From Saksenaea vasiformis B4078 (taxonomy: Eukaryota > Mucoromycota > Mucoromycetes > Mucorales > Saksenaeaceae): 64,000 nt of DNA. Below are positions 1 through 12,151 of this stretch, piece after piece. The notes below the pieces were generated by a model, which was not told the DNA's origin, did not search any database, and was given only the letters and a program-made list of their open reading frames with translations. The DNA lies in assembly GCA_000697055.1 (NCBI GenBank), contig JNDT01001676.1, positions 154,531 to 218,530 of the forward strand. The letters are read 5' to 3'. Every line of letters begins with the position of its first letter. Positions within the stretch are counted from its first letter, which is position 1. The position numbers were made by a program, and so were the translations under genes.

Positions 1-2017
1 ATGGTGTCAAAAATCGATGTTGGATCCAGCCAGCTAGAAGGACAAACTCGCGCTTCCACACATCGTACTAAATCGCTTGGAATAACTGCAGGAAAGTTTT
101 TATCTACCAATTTGCTGTCACAGAGGATACAATTGTTTTGTGTATGACTCTTAGATTTCCATTTTGCATAGCATGAGTGCTTCTTGAGGTTAACGATTGT
201 ACGACGAATAAGGAAAGATGACTACATGCATACCCAAATCTTTCATGCAAGGATAGTTTGCAGATCACAATTCTTCAGAAAACTAAAAGTAAAGAAAACA
301 TAGTTGTCATAGGTTACGTCGCATCTCATTTGCAGAAAGTATGGTGATAGAAGACTATGTGTAATGGATGTAGATGCAGGTTATGATACATGTTGCGGAA
401 CTGAATACAACATTGACAGGGATGCAGCGAGAGTGAATCAGGCCAAGTTGTTTGAGCCTTGCATGAGTTCATATGTATCAAACTGATATCCGCATGTCAT
501 TTCAAGAATTGATGAAGGCGCCGAAAGATGTGGATATACAATTGCTATGTCTATGTACATCTGCGATTCCTTACTTGGCCATCGTATGGTCATGTACTAC
601 TCACAGATGCTAAAATGACGGATACAGTTGATGAAATCTTTCAATCATTGCTTATAGGTTATGGATTGCTACTTCCATGTAAACAGAAGAAACTCGATTG
701 ATGAGGTTTGATCTCCGTCTGTGGTCTGATCCCGATAAAATGCATTTTTCTCACCTGATTCATTTTCAAACAAATGTATGAAGTCTATGCGTAACGTTTA
801 CAAATAGATCTACATCCATTGCTTTCTTTTCTTTTCGAAAGATTTATTTGATAATGGCGTGGTTGCTAAAAGTAATGATGGATAAGTTCCGGACGCGGGT
901 ACATTTTAGGAATCCCATCTCTCTCAACACAATTTCGCTTATTTCTTTTGATCCTGCTGTTGCACGCATATTTGACAGCGGTGTCAAAGTAAAAGCTTTT
1001 TTGGCTAACTAGTTTAAGGGAAATTTAATACGATGGTACGTAATTCCTCTACAACTAAAATTCACCTTTACATAACGCGACAGGTACAACCGAGTATTAT
1101 AGTAATACTACCATAAGGTGTCGCATTCTAGTTGACATTGTACATACAAGTATTATGTAATTATGAATAGCAAGTTTCAAAAGGAGAGCATGCACTGAAT
1201 GTCGAATATTATGTAACAGTAATTTTCGACCTTTATAGCATGTAATTCCTTCCACTATCTCCTGGCTCACCACCAGCTTACAAACGTAATGATAACAATG
1301 TAATCCAAACCCGGTAAGCATGGTTGCTATCAATTCTTCGCCTTCTTTCCAAACAATAAGGCTATTGTTTATATTCGATTGAAAGCTGATATCTCCTGCA
1401 ACAGACATTAGTGATCATGTTCTTTTGTATTATGTGGTCGACTTATACTTCTCACGTGGTATAATATTCGTCTATTGTGCGAAGTTATCCTTTAGCTACT
1501 ATTGTTATTTGACCTATCCAAGTGACCCGTCATTTGAAAGCGCCTTTGGATTGTACTATCATACATAATCTGTAAAAATAAAAATTGCCGGGTTGCTTTA
1601 ATCATTTAGTACTGGTATTGGTCAGACACAATTTAATATCATAAAAGACCGCCCATTTTCTTTCCACACAGACAACGCTGTTGATTCATTGTCAACGTGG
1701 CAATTAGCATCTAGAACTACTGATTATTAAAATGACTGCTGAAAGAAAAGTCTTTGCATTAGATCAGTGATGCGTTGTAAATGATTAAGAAACTGTTAGT
1801 TACTGACATATGTAGGTTTGTGTCGGCATTTTGACATTTCATAGCAGTTGCTTCGAAAACTTGATTTTAATTAGCCGTTCATGGTGCTTGCTGAAATAAT
1901 ACCTCATGCGACATGTACAGACTACGTCGTTGTCCATTCTACTGCATTTAATATATATTCATTATAGTCATTCATGTCATTTGTATGTATGCAATGTATG
2001 AGATAAAAGACAAATAT
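1..2017. other. Gene-free stretch
   Basis: I see no gene here. Open frames are short, lack splice-consistent neighbours and show no protein motif on either strand. The longest, about 100 codons on the minus strand near 1097-1408, has no recognisable domain. No tRNA-like fold or clear repeat was seen. Confidence 0.6.
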
Positions 2018-2333
2018 TTTTTAAAAAAAAAGTGAAATTTATAAATTATTTGTATTACTTTAGTCATATAAACTAGATAAATAATATATAACAACATAAT
2101 GCATTCAATAATAAATAACTACGAGTTAAAAAAACTTCTCTTTTAAAAAAAATACTAAAATTTTTTAAAGTTTCTTTTTTTTTTTACTTATTTTTTTTAT
2201 TTTATTTAAAAATATTTAAAAATAAACTTACTATAATTTAACTAGCTATTTTATTGATTTTTTAGATAGAAACACTTCTTTAACATAAAATAATAATAAT
2301 AAAACAAAACTTTTTACAATACTAAAGGCGTCA
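2018..2333. repeat. Very AT-rich low-complexity tract
   Basis: About 315 bp made almost only of A and T, with long A and T homopolymers and repeated TTTAAAAA-like words. It contrasts sharply with the mixed composition on both sides and stops about 35 bp before the tRNA-Gln gene. It could be simple low-complexity intergenic DNA, an A/T-rich tail of a mobile element inserted upstream of a tRNA gene, or a nuclear copy of mitochondrial DNA. The sequence alone does not decide. Confidence 0.7.
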
Positions 2334-2366
2334 AAATGATTATGCTAAAGTGCACAAATATCACAT

Positions 2367-2438
2367 GGTTTCGTGATGTAAGGGTTAGCATATGAGACTC
2401 TGAATCTCATTATCCGAGTTCGAATCTCGGCGAGACCT
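2367..2438 (+). tRNA. tRNA-Gln, anticodon CUG
   Basis: The sequence folds as a complete cloverleaf. The acceptor stem GGTTTCG (2367-2373) pairs with CGAGACC (2431-2437) with one T-G pair, followed by discriminator T. The D stem is ATGT/GCAT. The anticodon stem TGAGA/TCTCA encloses the loop CTCTGAA, with anticodon CTG at 2400-2402. The T stem CCGAG/CTCGG encloses TTCGAAT. There is no intron. The anticodon reads CAG (Gln), and the GGTT start with U discriminator fits eukaryotic tRNA-Gln. A T-run follows directly. Confidence 0.95.
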
Positions 2439-2441
2439 TTC

Positions 2442-2447
2442 TTTTTT
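2442..2447 (+). terminator. RNA polymerase III terminator of tRNA-Gln
   Basis: Six consecutive T residues begin four bases after the tRNA discriminator base, the usual Pol III stop signal. Confidence 0.85.
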
Positions 2448-3972
2448 GCCGATTTTTAGAAATTTTTGCAAATTTTGACCAATCATATTGAAGATTTCGA
2501 ACGGTGTTTGAACGTCTTCGACTGATCAGATCGATGCCGTCTTCGTAGATCCCAAGTGTCTTCTCGGCTTCTGATATGCAAAATCAGTATATTAACGCGC
2601 AAAACTTCAAAGTAGAAGAAACCTATCTTCTCTGTCCTTTATTTTTGCTCTCAGCTGTGTATTATGTCTCTTTGTTCTGGCGATATGATGGCAATAAAGA
2701 TACTAACAACGCTCTAGAAGCAGATTTACCTATTGCCATCATTTTAAGCATCTTTTCAGGATCTTAATTTTATTTGTTTCGTCTGAATCAATTTTAGGAA
2801 TCAAGGATGACATCAATGGTTGCCATAGTCGACCTTTTCTTGATGTAGCTTTTACCGTGCAAGTAGTAGAGGTACGGGTTAATCAAGTATTAGCAACATG
2901 CCAGAAATATCAGGAGAGGGATTTTTAAAAGTCGCAGACAGAAACTCACAAAGCATAGGCTATCTCTACATTGCAGATTAAATGACACCATGGAGAAGGT
3001 GGTATAGCTTGGCATCGGCCGGATTTCGCTTCTTATAATGTATCAATCATCAGTCAAATACAGCATCCATGCTAGAGGGATATATGTTAGCGCAGCAATC
3101 TCCAGAAGGATGGAAAAGGATTACTTCGCGCGTGTGAAGTGCAAAACAATGAAAGAGATAGTCAGAAACAGGTTGCTATTGTGTAGCTAATAAGAAGCTC
3201 GATCTCTCCTTCTCTAACTGTCTACGTGTCTGTGCATTGTTCCTTTGTACGATTTGGCATCAATTCCAATGTCAATCCAATGCTACTCTTTGCATATAGT
3301 ACCTTTCCGAAGTTGCATTCAACCAGAGAGGCTACTTGTTATGTCGGTTATCTACTAAGTCGAAACGGTGAAGTTCATGAGACTCGGTGTACTGTTTTAT
3401 CCTTGTGAAAAAGAACGAGGAACTATTTTACTAAAAATCCCTCTAGATAACCGAATTCAGCGGAGTGATGTGTGATACACTTATTAGGAACTGTTGTGTA
3501 GCATTGAGTTGTTTGGACACAACACTACTCCGCCTGATAGAACGCCGCATTTATGAGGAATATTAAACCCTTCTTCTTTTTGACTCTATTTTCGTTGAAT
3601 TCTTCGATGATACCATCACGTATGTCCTTCTACTTGTAGTTTAGGCTACACAGCCTCTGCGCCAAATCGACTTGGTCTTGGTGCAAGCATTGTTCGCTAC
3701 TTTAATCAAACATTATTACATCCGCTGTTACCAAATTTTATCAGAGAATAAATATTTAGGATACTCAAATATATTTGTTTCCTGCGAAGGAGCAATCGCA
3801 TGTCTATAATTCCACAGAGATAGTGCATATTCAATTCCTAGCATAGGGCTCTTCATAGACTCAAAATTTACGTGAAGCGCAAGAGTATTTAATAGATAAT
3901 GTATTGCGACAAACTTAATTCTACAGTACGAGAAACATATACAGATCGAGAGGAATAATAGAAACCAGTACA
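2448..3972. other. Gene-free stretch
   Basis: Between the tRNA and the dehydrogenase gene I find only short frames of about 60-86 codons without motifs or splice partners. No RNA gene or repeat was recognised. Confidence 0.6.
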
Positions 3973-5063
3973 TTATGGGGTAATACACACTTTCAGGCCT
4001 GTGCCCGTTAAAAAGACTTCCCAGGCTTTGGAGAATTCTTGTAGGGAGAAGGTATGGGATACCAGTGCGCTCCAGTTAATTTTTCCATCGGCTAAGATCT
4101 TGACAGCTCTCTCCATACCAAAGGGATTAGTGTAGGTTGAGCGAATGGTGAGTTCACGACGGTACACGTCAAATGGAGATACCGAAACGCGCGCATCCGT
4201 TTTTGCCACGCCTACCCAAACAACGGTTGCTCCAGCCTTGGCGAACTTCAGTGCATCATCCATTGTATTGGGACGACCGACACATTCAAACACGACATCA
4301 AAGCCTTCTCCTTTTGTTCCATCGCCGGGTGTGATAGCGTCGGGAGCGTAGGCTTCTGCGGCGCCAAAGGTCTCAGTCGCCTTCTCTCTTCTCATGGCAT
4401 TGGGTTCAATCACTGTGACGCGGGCACCACCTGTGGCACATAATGCCATGGTCATCATACCAATGGGACCTGCACCAATGACCAGGACGGAATCGCCGCT
4501 CTTGACTTCACCTTTGTCAACAGCATGGACCACACATGACAGTGGTTCAGCTAAGGAAGCCACTTGAGGTGACACATGGGAAGGGACCTTGAAGGTGGCT
4601 GTGACAGGTACGGCTACATATTCGGACATGCCGCCATCCGTGGTAACGCCAATACAGAAAAGATCGGTACATAGATGGTACTTCTTGGTTCGACAGAAAG
4701 TACAGGCGTTACAGGGAACATTGGGATCAATGGCTACCAAATCACCCACCGAGAGATCGGTCTTGGTGTCTTGATGAATACTTTGAACAAATCCGGAGAA
4801 TTCATGACCGATCACCACCTTTTCAGTTGCATGAGGAGTCTCTCCACGACAAATATGAAGATCAGTACCTTTTGAGAAGATGATGAGTAAAAAAAAAAAA
4901 AAAAAATAGAGTTTAATTGAGTTCGACTCTTACCACAAATGCCTGAAGCAGCTACTTTGACCAGCACTTGTCCTGGCTTCAATTCGGGGACATTTTTCTT
5001 CATCAATTGGATGGCACCAAGTTCTTGCCAACTTGCAACGTTCATCACTGTAGGGGCGACCAT
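3973..5063 (-). CDS. Zinc-dependent medium-chain dehydrogenase (sorbitol/xylitol/butanediol DH-like)
   Basis: Exons 5063-4934 and 4868-3973, joined over a 65-bp intron, give 341 aa. The product should oxidise a secondary alcohol or polyol with NAD(H) in the cytosol. The catalytic zinc site is C43 (GICGTD) with GHE at 64-66. The structural zinc cysteines are C96, C99, C102 and C110 in the usual spacing. The Rossmann loop GAGPIGMM is followed by VIEP, whose acidic residue favours NAD over NADP. The length is typical for the MDR family. The gene is transcribed away from a sugar transporter 352 bp off, suggesting shared control and a role in sugar or polyol use. The substrate cannot be told from sequence; sorbitol, xylitol, L-arabinitol or 2,3-butanediol all fit. 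Start: the first ATG, with a normal MDR N-terminus. Confidence 0.9.
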
Positions 5064-5344
5064 TGGTTTGAGACAGATAGAAAGAAAACAGAGAGAGATG
5101 GCGCTTTTTCGCTTCTGTTTACAAGTTTGAGGGGCTTTATAGACGATGGGAAAAAAGTCTGGATATGGTCATTAAGAAAGTAGCTCTCGGTCAAAGAAGA
5201 TCCTAAAAGAGAAAGTGAAAACAAAAAAGGAAAATAAGATGGAGGCCGAAGGTGTTACCGAATAAGGCAGATAGTGAGAAGGACCGATTGGGTCGATTGG
5301 ATCTGAGTTTTCCCACAAAATGGAAGCCTAACTATTCAAACTTT

Positions 5345-5380
5345 CCCCGCAATTTCCCCCACGTAAAAAAAAATCCGGGG
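5345..5380. promoter_or_regulatory. Possible carbon-repressor (CreA/Mig1-type) motifs
   Basis: GCGGGG on the minus strand (5345-5350) and CCGGGG on the plus strand (5375-5380) both fit the SYGGRG core bound by fungal CreA/Mig1 glucose repressors. They lie in the region shared by the dehydrogenase and the sugar transporter, just before the transporter TATA element. Six-base matches are common by chance, so this is suggestive only. Confidence 0.35.
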
Positions 5381-5382
5381 AA

Positions 5383-5392
5383 TATATATAAA
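5383..5392 (+). promoter_or_regulatory. TATA element of the sugar transporter
   Basis: TATATATAAA sits 23 bp before the chosen ATG, in a C/A-rich short intergenic region. The close spacing implies a very short 5' leader, or that the second in-frame ATG at 5431 is used. Confidence 0.55.
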
Positions 5393-5415
5393 GCAGGACA
5401 CTTCGGGACAGAGAA

Positions 5416-7252
5416 ATGAAACAAATCAAGATGGCTTTACTAAAAGGAAATGCACTCTTATATTCTGTGGCCTGCTTTGCTTCCTTAGGTCAATTCCTCT
5501 TTGGATGTAAGTTGTAAAAAAAAACACTTCTTTGTTTATAACTGAACCATGATGATGCTTTAGATGATCAGGGTGTCATGTCCGGTATTCTTGTCAATGA
5601 TCTATGGTTACGTGAATTCAATTATCCTGATGCCACTATGCGGGGTTTGGTCGTCGCTATTTTTGAACTGGGTGCCTGGGTTACCGCCTATCCTACCAGT
5701 TGGTGTATGGATCGCTTCGGTCGTCGGTGGACCATCTTGTTAGGTTCCCTAGTTTTCATCGTTGGTGGTATTTTACAGACCGCTTCCAAAACCATCGTCC
5801 AAATCATGCTGGGCCGCTTAATTGCCGGATTTGGAATCGGTTTCCTTTCCACTGTGTTACCCGTCTATACTGCTGAACTCAGCCGTGCACATAACGTAAG
5901 CATGTCAAGATTACCTTTTATTTATTTATTCACCTTTTTTATTTATTTAATGAATAGAGAGGTACTGTCACCGTACTAGGCATGAGTATCAATATGCTTG
6001 GCTATACAGCTTCTGGTAAGGAAGAAGAAGAAGAAGAAAAAAAGAAGCATAAGTCCCGATCCAGGGGAATCTGATGATTTCTATTAGAGTTTATCGACTA
6101 TGGTTTTTCGTTTCTCGAAACATCCGACTGGTCTTACCGTGGTCCTCTTCTCTTACAGTGTGTTTTCGCCGTTATTCTGGCAGCAGGAACGGTGTTCCTC
6201 CCAGAGTCTCCTCGGTACCTTGTATCCAAGCAAAAAGATACCTTGGCTATTGAGACCTTGGCGGTGATGCATGGCAAGGATACCCAAGATGTCGAGGTGC
6301 TGAAAGAGCATGAAGAAATTTCAAATGCTATCAATTTCGAAAAAACTATGGGCCAACCTACCTGGATGGAAATGTTCACTATTTACCGCAAACGGTCTTT
6401 CATTGCCATTGCAGTACAAGCATTGGGTCAACTCTCCGGCATTAATATTGTCACGGTAAATGCGGTGTTCCTAATTTTTTTTTTAAAATTGTGTAATGAA
6501 AAACCTAACTCTACGTCATAGTACTATGCACCGACCATGTATGCTGCTGTCTTGGGTCCTGGCCGTCAAACCATCCTTTTTGCTGGCTTTACCGCTCTGG
6601 CTTACTTTGGTGGCGCGTTGATCGCAGCTGTGCTGGTTGATCGTGCTGGTCGTCGTCCACTGTTTATGACCGGAAGCTGTCTTATGATCATTTGGCTTGT
6701 TATGATGGCTGTATTCAACAAGATCGATCTTGGCATGACTTCCGCTATTCTCGTGATCGCGTTTACCATGGTCTATGTCTGTACCTTTGGTATTACATGG
6801 GCTTGCGTTGACTGGCTTTGTAAGTACCTAGAACGTCCATGCTATCGAAAACACAACTGACAGCTTCCTTTCAGATCCCGCAGAAATTTTCCCCTTCCGC
6901 ACAAGAGCCAAGGGTATGTCGCTTGCAGTGTCTTCCAACTGGTTGTGTAACTTCGCCGTTGGACTCTGGACTCCTCCTCTACTGGAAAAAATCCAGTGGG
7001 GCACATACGTCTTCTACGCTGCATGGAATGTAGTCGCTTTCCTTGTTGGTAAGTCAATCATCCAAATTAAGCAACTTTTTATTTAACCTGTTCCACGTTC
7101 TAGTTTATTTCTTCTTTGTCGAAACCAAGGGCAAGAGTTTGGAAGAAATTGACGAAATGTTTGGCGATACCAATCACGCACACGCAGCTGAGTTTCTCGA
7201 GAAGCCATCCGAAAGCTCGGTAGAATCCAAACCAAGAGACGAAAAGGTCTAA
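5416..7252 (+). CDS. MFS sugar transporter
   Basis: Seven exons (5416-5506, 5564-5895, 5958-6015, 6088-6455, 6522-6819, 6875-7048, 7104-7252) encode 489 aa, the usual length for the fungal sugar porter family. It should be a 12-helix plasma membrane hexose or pentose carrier. Signature motifs are GYDQGVMSG (about 30-38) in helix 1, DRFGRR (80-85), PESPRYL (199-205) ending the sixth helix, QALGQLSGIN in helix 7, DRAGRR, and the cytosolic tail motif VETKGKSLEEID. All introns are short GT-AG and fall between or inside helices in phase. It is divergent to the dehydrogenase. A second ATG at 5431 could also serve as start. An AATAAA lies at 7391-7396. Hexose versus pentose preference cannot be read from sequence. 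Confidence 0.93.
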
Positions 7253-8052
7253 AACTTTTTTCTTTTTATGACATACCACTTTTCTCCTTTTTTTTTTTCT
7301 CTCTTTTTATTCTGAACCTATCCTCTTATTTGTAAATGTGATGTCAATCCCTATCTTTCTGTACAGTGCCATCGATTGTAATGAGTAACTAATAAAGCTA
7401 AATTTTATCGCAAAACGTGTTCTCATGCATCCCTTGTTTCCCCCGCCAGTGGATGCGCCTTTTGTTCCCAACGTTCACATTGTTGAGAGACAGATCGAAC
7501 ACGTGTCAAGTGATGCCATTCAGTTGCAGTTCCTTACACAGCGAAAGGGCTTTCCTACCAAAGCTTTGTTTTAAAACGTGTGCCTTATGACGAATGACAC
7601 GCGATAATTACTATCTAGATGATCGAATAGACATATCCACATGACCATGGACAGACTTATATCACCTTTTTTAAGTTACTACCTGACTGGAGCCATCGTT
7701 ACGTGATGATTTGAAACTCAGTTGGTCGTACGACTTTTGCAATGGAAGAACTCGTTACATTGTACCGACATAAAGGGACCTTCTGTAAACACATCACTTT
7801 TTTTTTTCAAATGTTGATAACTACCTACGTGGGTCGGGATAATACGCTGTATTTACTCAGATGATAGTACAGATGGAATCAGATATTTCGCTGACTGAGA
7901 AATTGCACAAGGGGAAGGTTTCTTTACGACGATGGAAATGGGATCGAATACATATACACAAACAGGAATGAAAAAAAAAAGAAAAAAAAGAAAAAAAGAG
8001 AACCGATGAAAATAAGGGGATCGTACATGCAGAAATGACTTGGGAAGGTTAG
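7253..8052. other. Intergenic, 3' ends of convergent genes
   Basis: Holds the 3' regions of the transporter (AATAAA at 7391-7396) and of the minus-strand regulator. Purine-rich A/G tracts occur at about 7970-8000. No gene is seen. Confidence 0.6.
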
Positions 8053-9910
8053 TTAAGTAGCTCGTCGTTCGGGATGCTCGAAAATAGTGATATCATCCAA
8101 TGGATTGGTGGAATCCAGAATGGTAGGGTTATAGTACTGTGCCCGCGGTTGCAGTTCACGATCGAACATCATCACCCCTTCGTACAGATTTTCAGCGATT
8201 TTGGTACTTTTCTTCTTTTGAGGTTCGGGATCCGCAGACGAAAGGACACGCATGATCCTAGATATCATCGACATGCATATGTCATCTTTCCACCGTACCT
8301 CGGCCATCGAGCGCAATATTCGTAGTGCCCGCATCAGTCCCAGTTTAGATCGCGTCACTATCACCGGATCTTCATATCGGAGACAGAACAGTAGTAATTC
8401 AACTGATCGTTTAAGATCTCCCGGCCTAAACAAAGTTCAGTCCAATGGGCCGATGGCAGAAAACAAAAGACAATTACCATGTCTGGCACGCAGCCATATT
8501 CACAACAGCCTGTCGCATGCTTATCAGCTCGGTTGAATTGTCTACGATGTCCAGTACCGCTTGCCTTTGTAATCTCGTCAGACTTGCATCGTCTGGCAGG
8601 AGTTGATACATCAGCAAGGCAAGGTTGGTACAGCGTTCCATATTGATCGTCAAATAAGCTTCCGCCGTGCGGCCGTGGTTATTATTTAGTTCCAGTGATG
8701 GCTGAGGCTTCAGCGTCTCAGGAAGTTCCTGTGACCAGCACGACACTTCCCCAATAATCTTATTATACAGCGCTGCTGTACGAATTTCATCAGCCGGATC
8801 GGTGTCGTCAATTTCTCGCATTAGCCGCCGCCGTATTAGCCAAATCTTCAGTACATTACTCCATACATTGATGCCTCTTTGTTCATGCGGATCGTCCAAC
8901 GAACAGGGATGCGGTCTTAGCAACGACGTGAGCGCATCATGGTCGTCTGATGTTGGACGGAGCATTGAGCAAGATATGGCCCCAGATTCGTGCAGAAAAT
9001 GATCAATCTGGAAAAGGTACCACCATAATCGGTTCGTGAGCTCTTCCTCGTCGGATGATGGATGCTGTAACGGTTGGATGTTGAGAGTGGTGGCTAGACG
9101 TACAGCAATGGTATGGTACAGCGCTTTTTGCTCGATAGGCAGCGCTACTGTCATGTTTAAAAGACAGAGAGCGTAAATATGATGGACATGAGGCACATCA
9201 AAACTATCTGCCAAGGCATCCCGTGCCATGGTGGCAAATTTCAACTGGACTGCATCCAGAACGTGTCCGTCATGTAAGTTTTGCAACAGGATAGAAGGGT
9301 GATGAATAAAAGCATGCCGTACCCAAAATGCAGCGATGGCTAGCGCTAGAACATCTTCCATAGGTGACTTCAGAGATGAATACCATTGTATAAGCAATTG
9401 TTTCGGTCGCACAGGATAATAGTGGTTCATGCACTCGATAAAGTAATGTACACAGTCATCCAACAAGCCAGGCAAAATACTATAGAACATTGGCCATTCC
9501 ATCGTTTGTTCCCATAAGATATTTGGGTAGAGTTCGCTGTGGTAAAAGAGGTAGGGTAAAGTCGGAGAATGGCGTCTGGTCACTTTTGTGTTTTCTTGAG
9601 CTTCATCGGTAACATGTGGTAATGTTGGATCCGTGGTCAATCTCCCCAGAGCATGAACCAAATCCATCACATCGTGCACGTTGCGAATCGTTATTTGATA
9701 CTCGTTATTCGAAGTTCGTTGCACACTCCATTGATCGGTTGATGCCAGATCGGTGATGGATAAATACATTGGCAAAGCGGCAGGAGGATCCGTCCTCTCA
9801 TCCTCCGTTGTCGTTTCTTTTGATTGTTTCCGCTTCCGTGATTTTGGACGTCTTGGGCGGGTGCCTGCAATCAGCACACCATTATGAGGACCAAGCACTA
9901 ATTCAACCAT
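8053..9910 (-). CDS. Fungal-specific transcription factor (fungal_trans domain), Zn cluster not visible
   Basis: Exons 9910-8478 and 8425-8053 give 601 aa. The N-terminus carries a basic patch (PRRPKSRKRKQ, about 19-29), likely a nuclear signal. The middle of the protein is helical and contains the block RLWWYLFQIDHFL, the hallmark of the regulatory domain in Gal4-type (Zn2Cys6) factors, so a role in transcription is likely. The six-cysteine DNA-binding cluster is absent from this ORF. Just upstream (about 9950) the frame continues open through VNFKRRKT behind an AG acceptor, so one or more 5' exons with the cluster may exist; I could not place them. The 9910 start is therefore provisional. 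Target genes are unknown. Confidence 0.72.
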
Positions 9911-10777
9911 TTTGCTCAGGAAAGGGCCCGAGGTTTTGCGCCGTTTAAAGTTGACTTCTGTTGAAATCTGGGGAAGTTTTCAATCAGCGAGGACCACAGG
10001 AAAGGGCGCAGTTACCATAACGAAAAAGGTGCATTTGTTTGAGTAAGCTGCTGATGGTACATATCTGATCTGCGAACATAGGATGGTTTCAGTTAACGAT
10101 AATATTGTCGTGAGGCATACAAACTGGCCTCCCAAGTCGTTGATTCAATTCATACGTTAGAGTCCAAACTCTTCATTCCTGTAATATTTGCTTGCGTGAG
10201 CGTGAGGTTACATATAATTTGTACATCGGCTAAGATACAAGTGATTCCGCATGAACTGGCGCTCCTCAGTGGACGCAAATAGTGCTTAAGCAGCATAAAC
10301 GTTCATCCATGGCTAATATTCCTGATAGATATTTGAACGTCATCTAACTTGATCCTCACAACTATACTATTATGTACTAGCAATGACTGTTCCCTCACGA
10401 TGATGGAAGAGAGTGGAAGATGTAGTTGCATCCAGCTTCTTTAGTATCACCATTCTACCGCTAACACACTACGAAACGGTACAGCATTCAGCGATCTGCT
10501 ATGGGAGGCAAGCGCTGCTGAGGAGGACACTGTGATCTCATCCGGGAAGAGATCCTATCGCTGAAACCTAAGACAGCAGTCCATATCCTTAACGTTTATG
10601 AACGCAAAGATCAGCATTGCATTCATGTGGAAACTCGCTTCCTAGCGTAAATTCCATTCAGAGTCGATGGAACATAAACTTAAGCTGATGCAGAATTATA
10701 TGCAGCTTCATGTATATGTAACTTTTGTGTCTTTTTAAAAACACGATTCGTGGTTGATTCAGTTCAAATAACACATA
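9911..10777. other. Intergenic; may hold 5' exon(s) of the regulator
   Basis: No independent gene is recognised. The part nearest 9911-10110 shows acceptor-like sites and an open frame in phase with the regulator, but no Zn2Cys6 motif that I can identify. Confidence 0.5.
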
Positions 10778-11938
10778 TTAATCTTTCCTTATTCCGCTTG
10801 TAGACGAGGTTTGATTTTTAGCAAGATTGACAGCTTGCACTTTGCTTTGGTGACTTGCAGGAATGACCGGCTTCCTTAGTGGTCGGATATCATCCGATGC
10901 GAATCCAGGTATGCGAATATTCCAGTTGCGTTCTGTGTTCCGCCCCCAATTCAGCCCTCCGATTTACTCTGATGGATGCACCTTACCTAGGTGTAGCTGG
11001 AGATCTTTCACTTCCAATGTATCCGATTTTCGATGCTTGGCAAGTCGACATGCAAACGATGTGACCGATTCGATAAATTCATCCGCAATTTCAAGCAAGA
11101 TCTAAACAGTAGGGTCATATATTTTAACAACGACGTGTTTTGTATCCATTGGCTTACGTCTTCCACCTCTGGTTCCAGTCGTTCGTTCGGGTCAATCTGT
11201 CCTACTAACTCTTGTATTTTACGTTTTGCAAGCACTCTCACGTTCCCATCCATATCCAATGTCGACATCGAAGCTGGTTTTGCCATGTTATGGCCGCCCG
11301 ATGCTGGTGGCATCGACATGGCTGGGAACGAAAACATATTCTTTGCAGCATTTGCAGGAAGCATGCCAGGTTTAGACGTTTGGAGCACGGGATTAGGTGC
11401 AGCCGACATCAACGGTCTAGGTGAGGACGCTACACCTGTCTGTGGCGAGCCTGGCGCGCCTGTCAAACCCATTTTGTTCATAACTTGTTGCTGAGTAACA
11501 TTCCCTATATAAAGGTAGATCCTCGGTCACCACTCTACTACAGAAAAACTAGACGTGTACAAACGTACGAAGTTGAGCGGCCGAAAATGCTGCAGCATTC
11601 TGAGATTGGTTGGCATAGGGAGACGGTGATCCAGGTGCAGAGGAAACGCCAGGCGCGGAGCCGTCGATCATGGATGGAGTGGAGGGTGTGGATGCTGCTG
11701 ATGCCTGGGCTAACATACGCTGCTGCAATTTGCTAGCAGCGATCTGCGGATTCAGATTATTAAGAAAGGTCTGATAGACAATAAGCTTATTTTGGTAATC
11801 TTGTTCTTGTTTTCGGATGGATTCCCTCTCTTCGGGGGTTATATCGGTTCGTTCCAGCCGTTGTCGCAAAGCAGCGAGGATTTCTGCTGTCCTTTGATAT
11901 TGTTGAATAAGATTGGGAGGTGCTTGGTTGCTAGACAT
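10778..11938 (-). CDS. TAF12: TFIID/SAGA subunit TAF12
   Basis: Exons 11938-11561, 11490-11158, 11101-10987 and 10932-10778 give 326 aa. TAF12 pairs with TAF4 (and Ada1 in SAGA) through a histone fold and acts in promoter recognition in the nucleus. The C-terminal part (about 213-286) has the family sequence: [63 protein letters not shown]. The N-terminal half is Gln/Ser/Pro/Ala-rich and disordered, as in other fungal TAF12 proteins. The start at 11938 (MSSNQ) was preferred to an in-frame upstream ATG at 12061, whose extension is Cys/His-rich and unlike the family. The first splice is ambiguous: either gtacac with ctcag, or gtacgt with aacaag; only one or two residues differ. Confidence 0.92.
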
Positions 11939-12113
11939 GGTCGCGGACGGAGTGTGAGCAGACAAGAAAGAAATGGATCGGTGAAAGTGCTCCGTGACGG
12001 CTTTGAGATTTTGGCTCAACGAGCCGGCCTGTCCAAAAGTCCGTCCACAGCCGCAGTGCATCTTGCGAAACTTTTATCATACAACTCGTTCATTGCGATA
12101 TTAATTTGTGAAA

Positions 12114-12118
<5 letters not shown>

Positions 12119-12147
<29 letters not shown>
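12119..12147. repeat. (TA)n microsatellite
   Basis: An uninterrupted TA dinucleotide run of 29 bases lies about 180 bp upstream of the TAF12 start. Confidence 0.95.
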
Positions 12148-12151
<4 letters not shown>

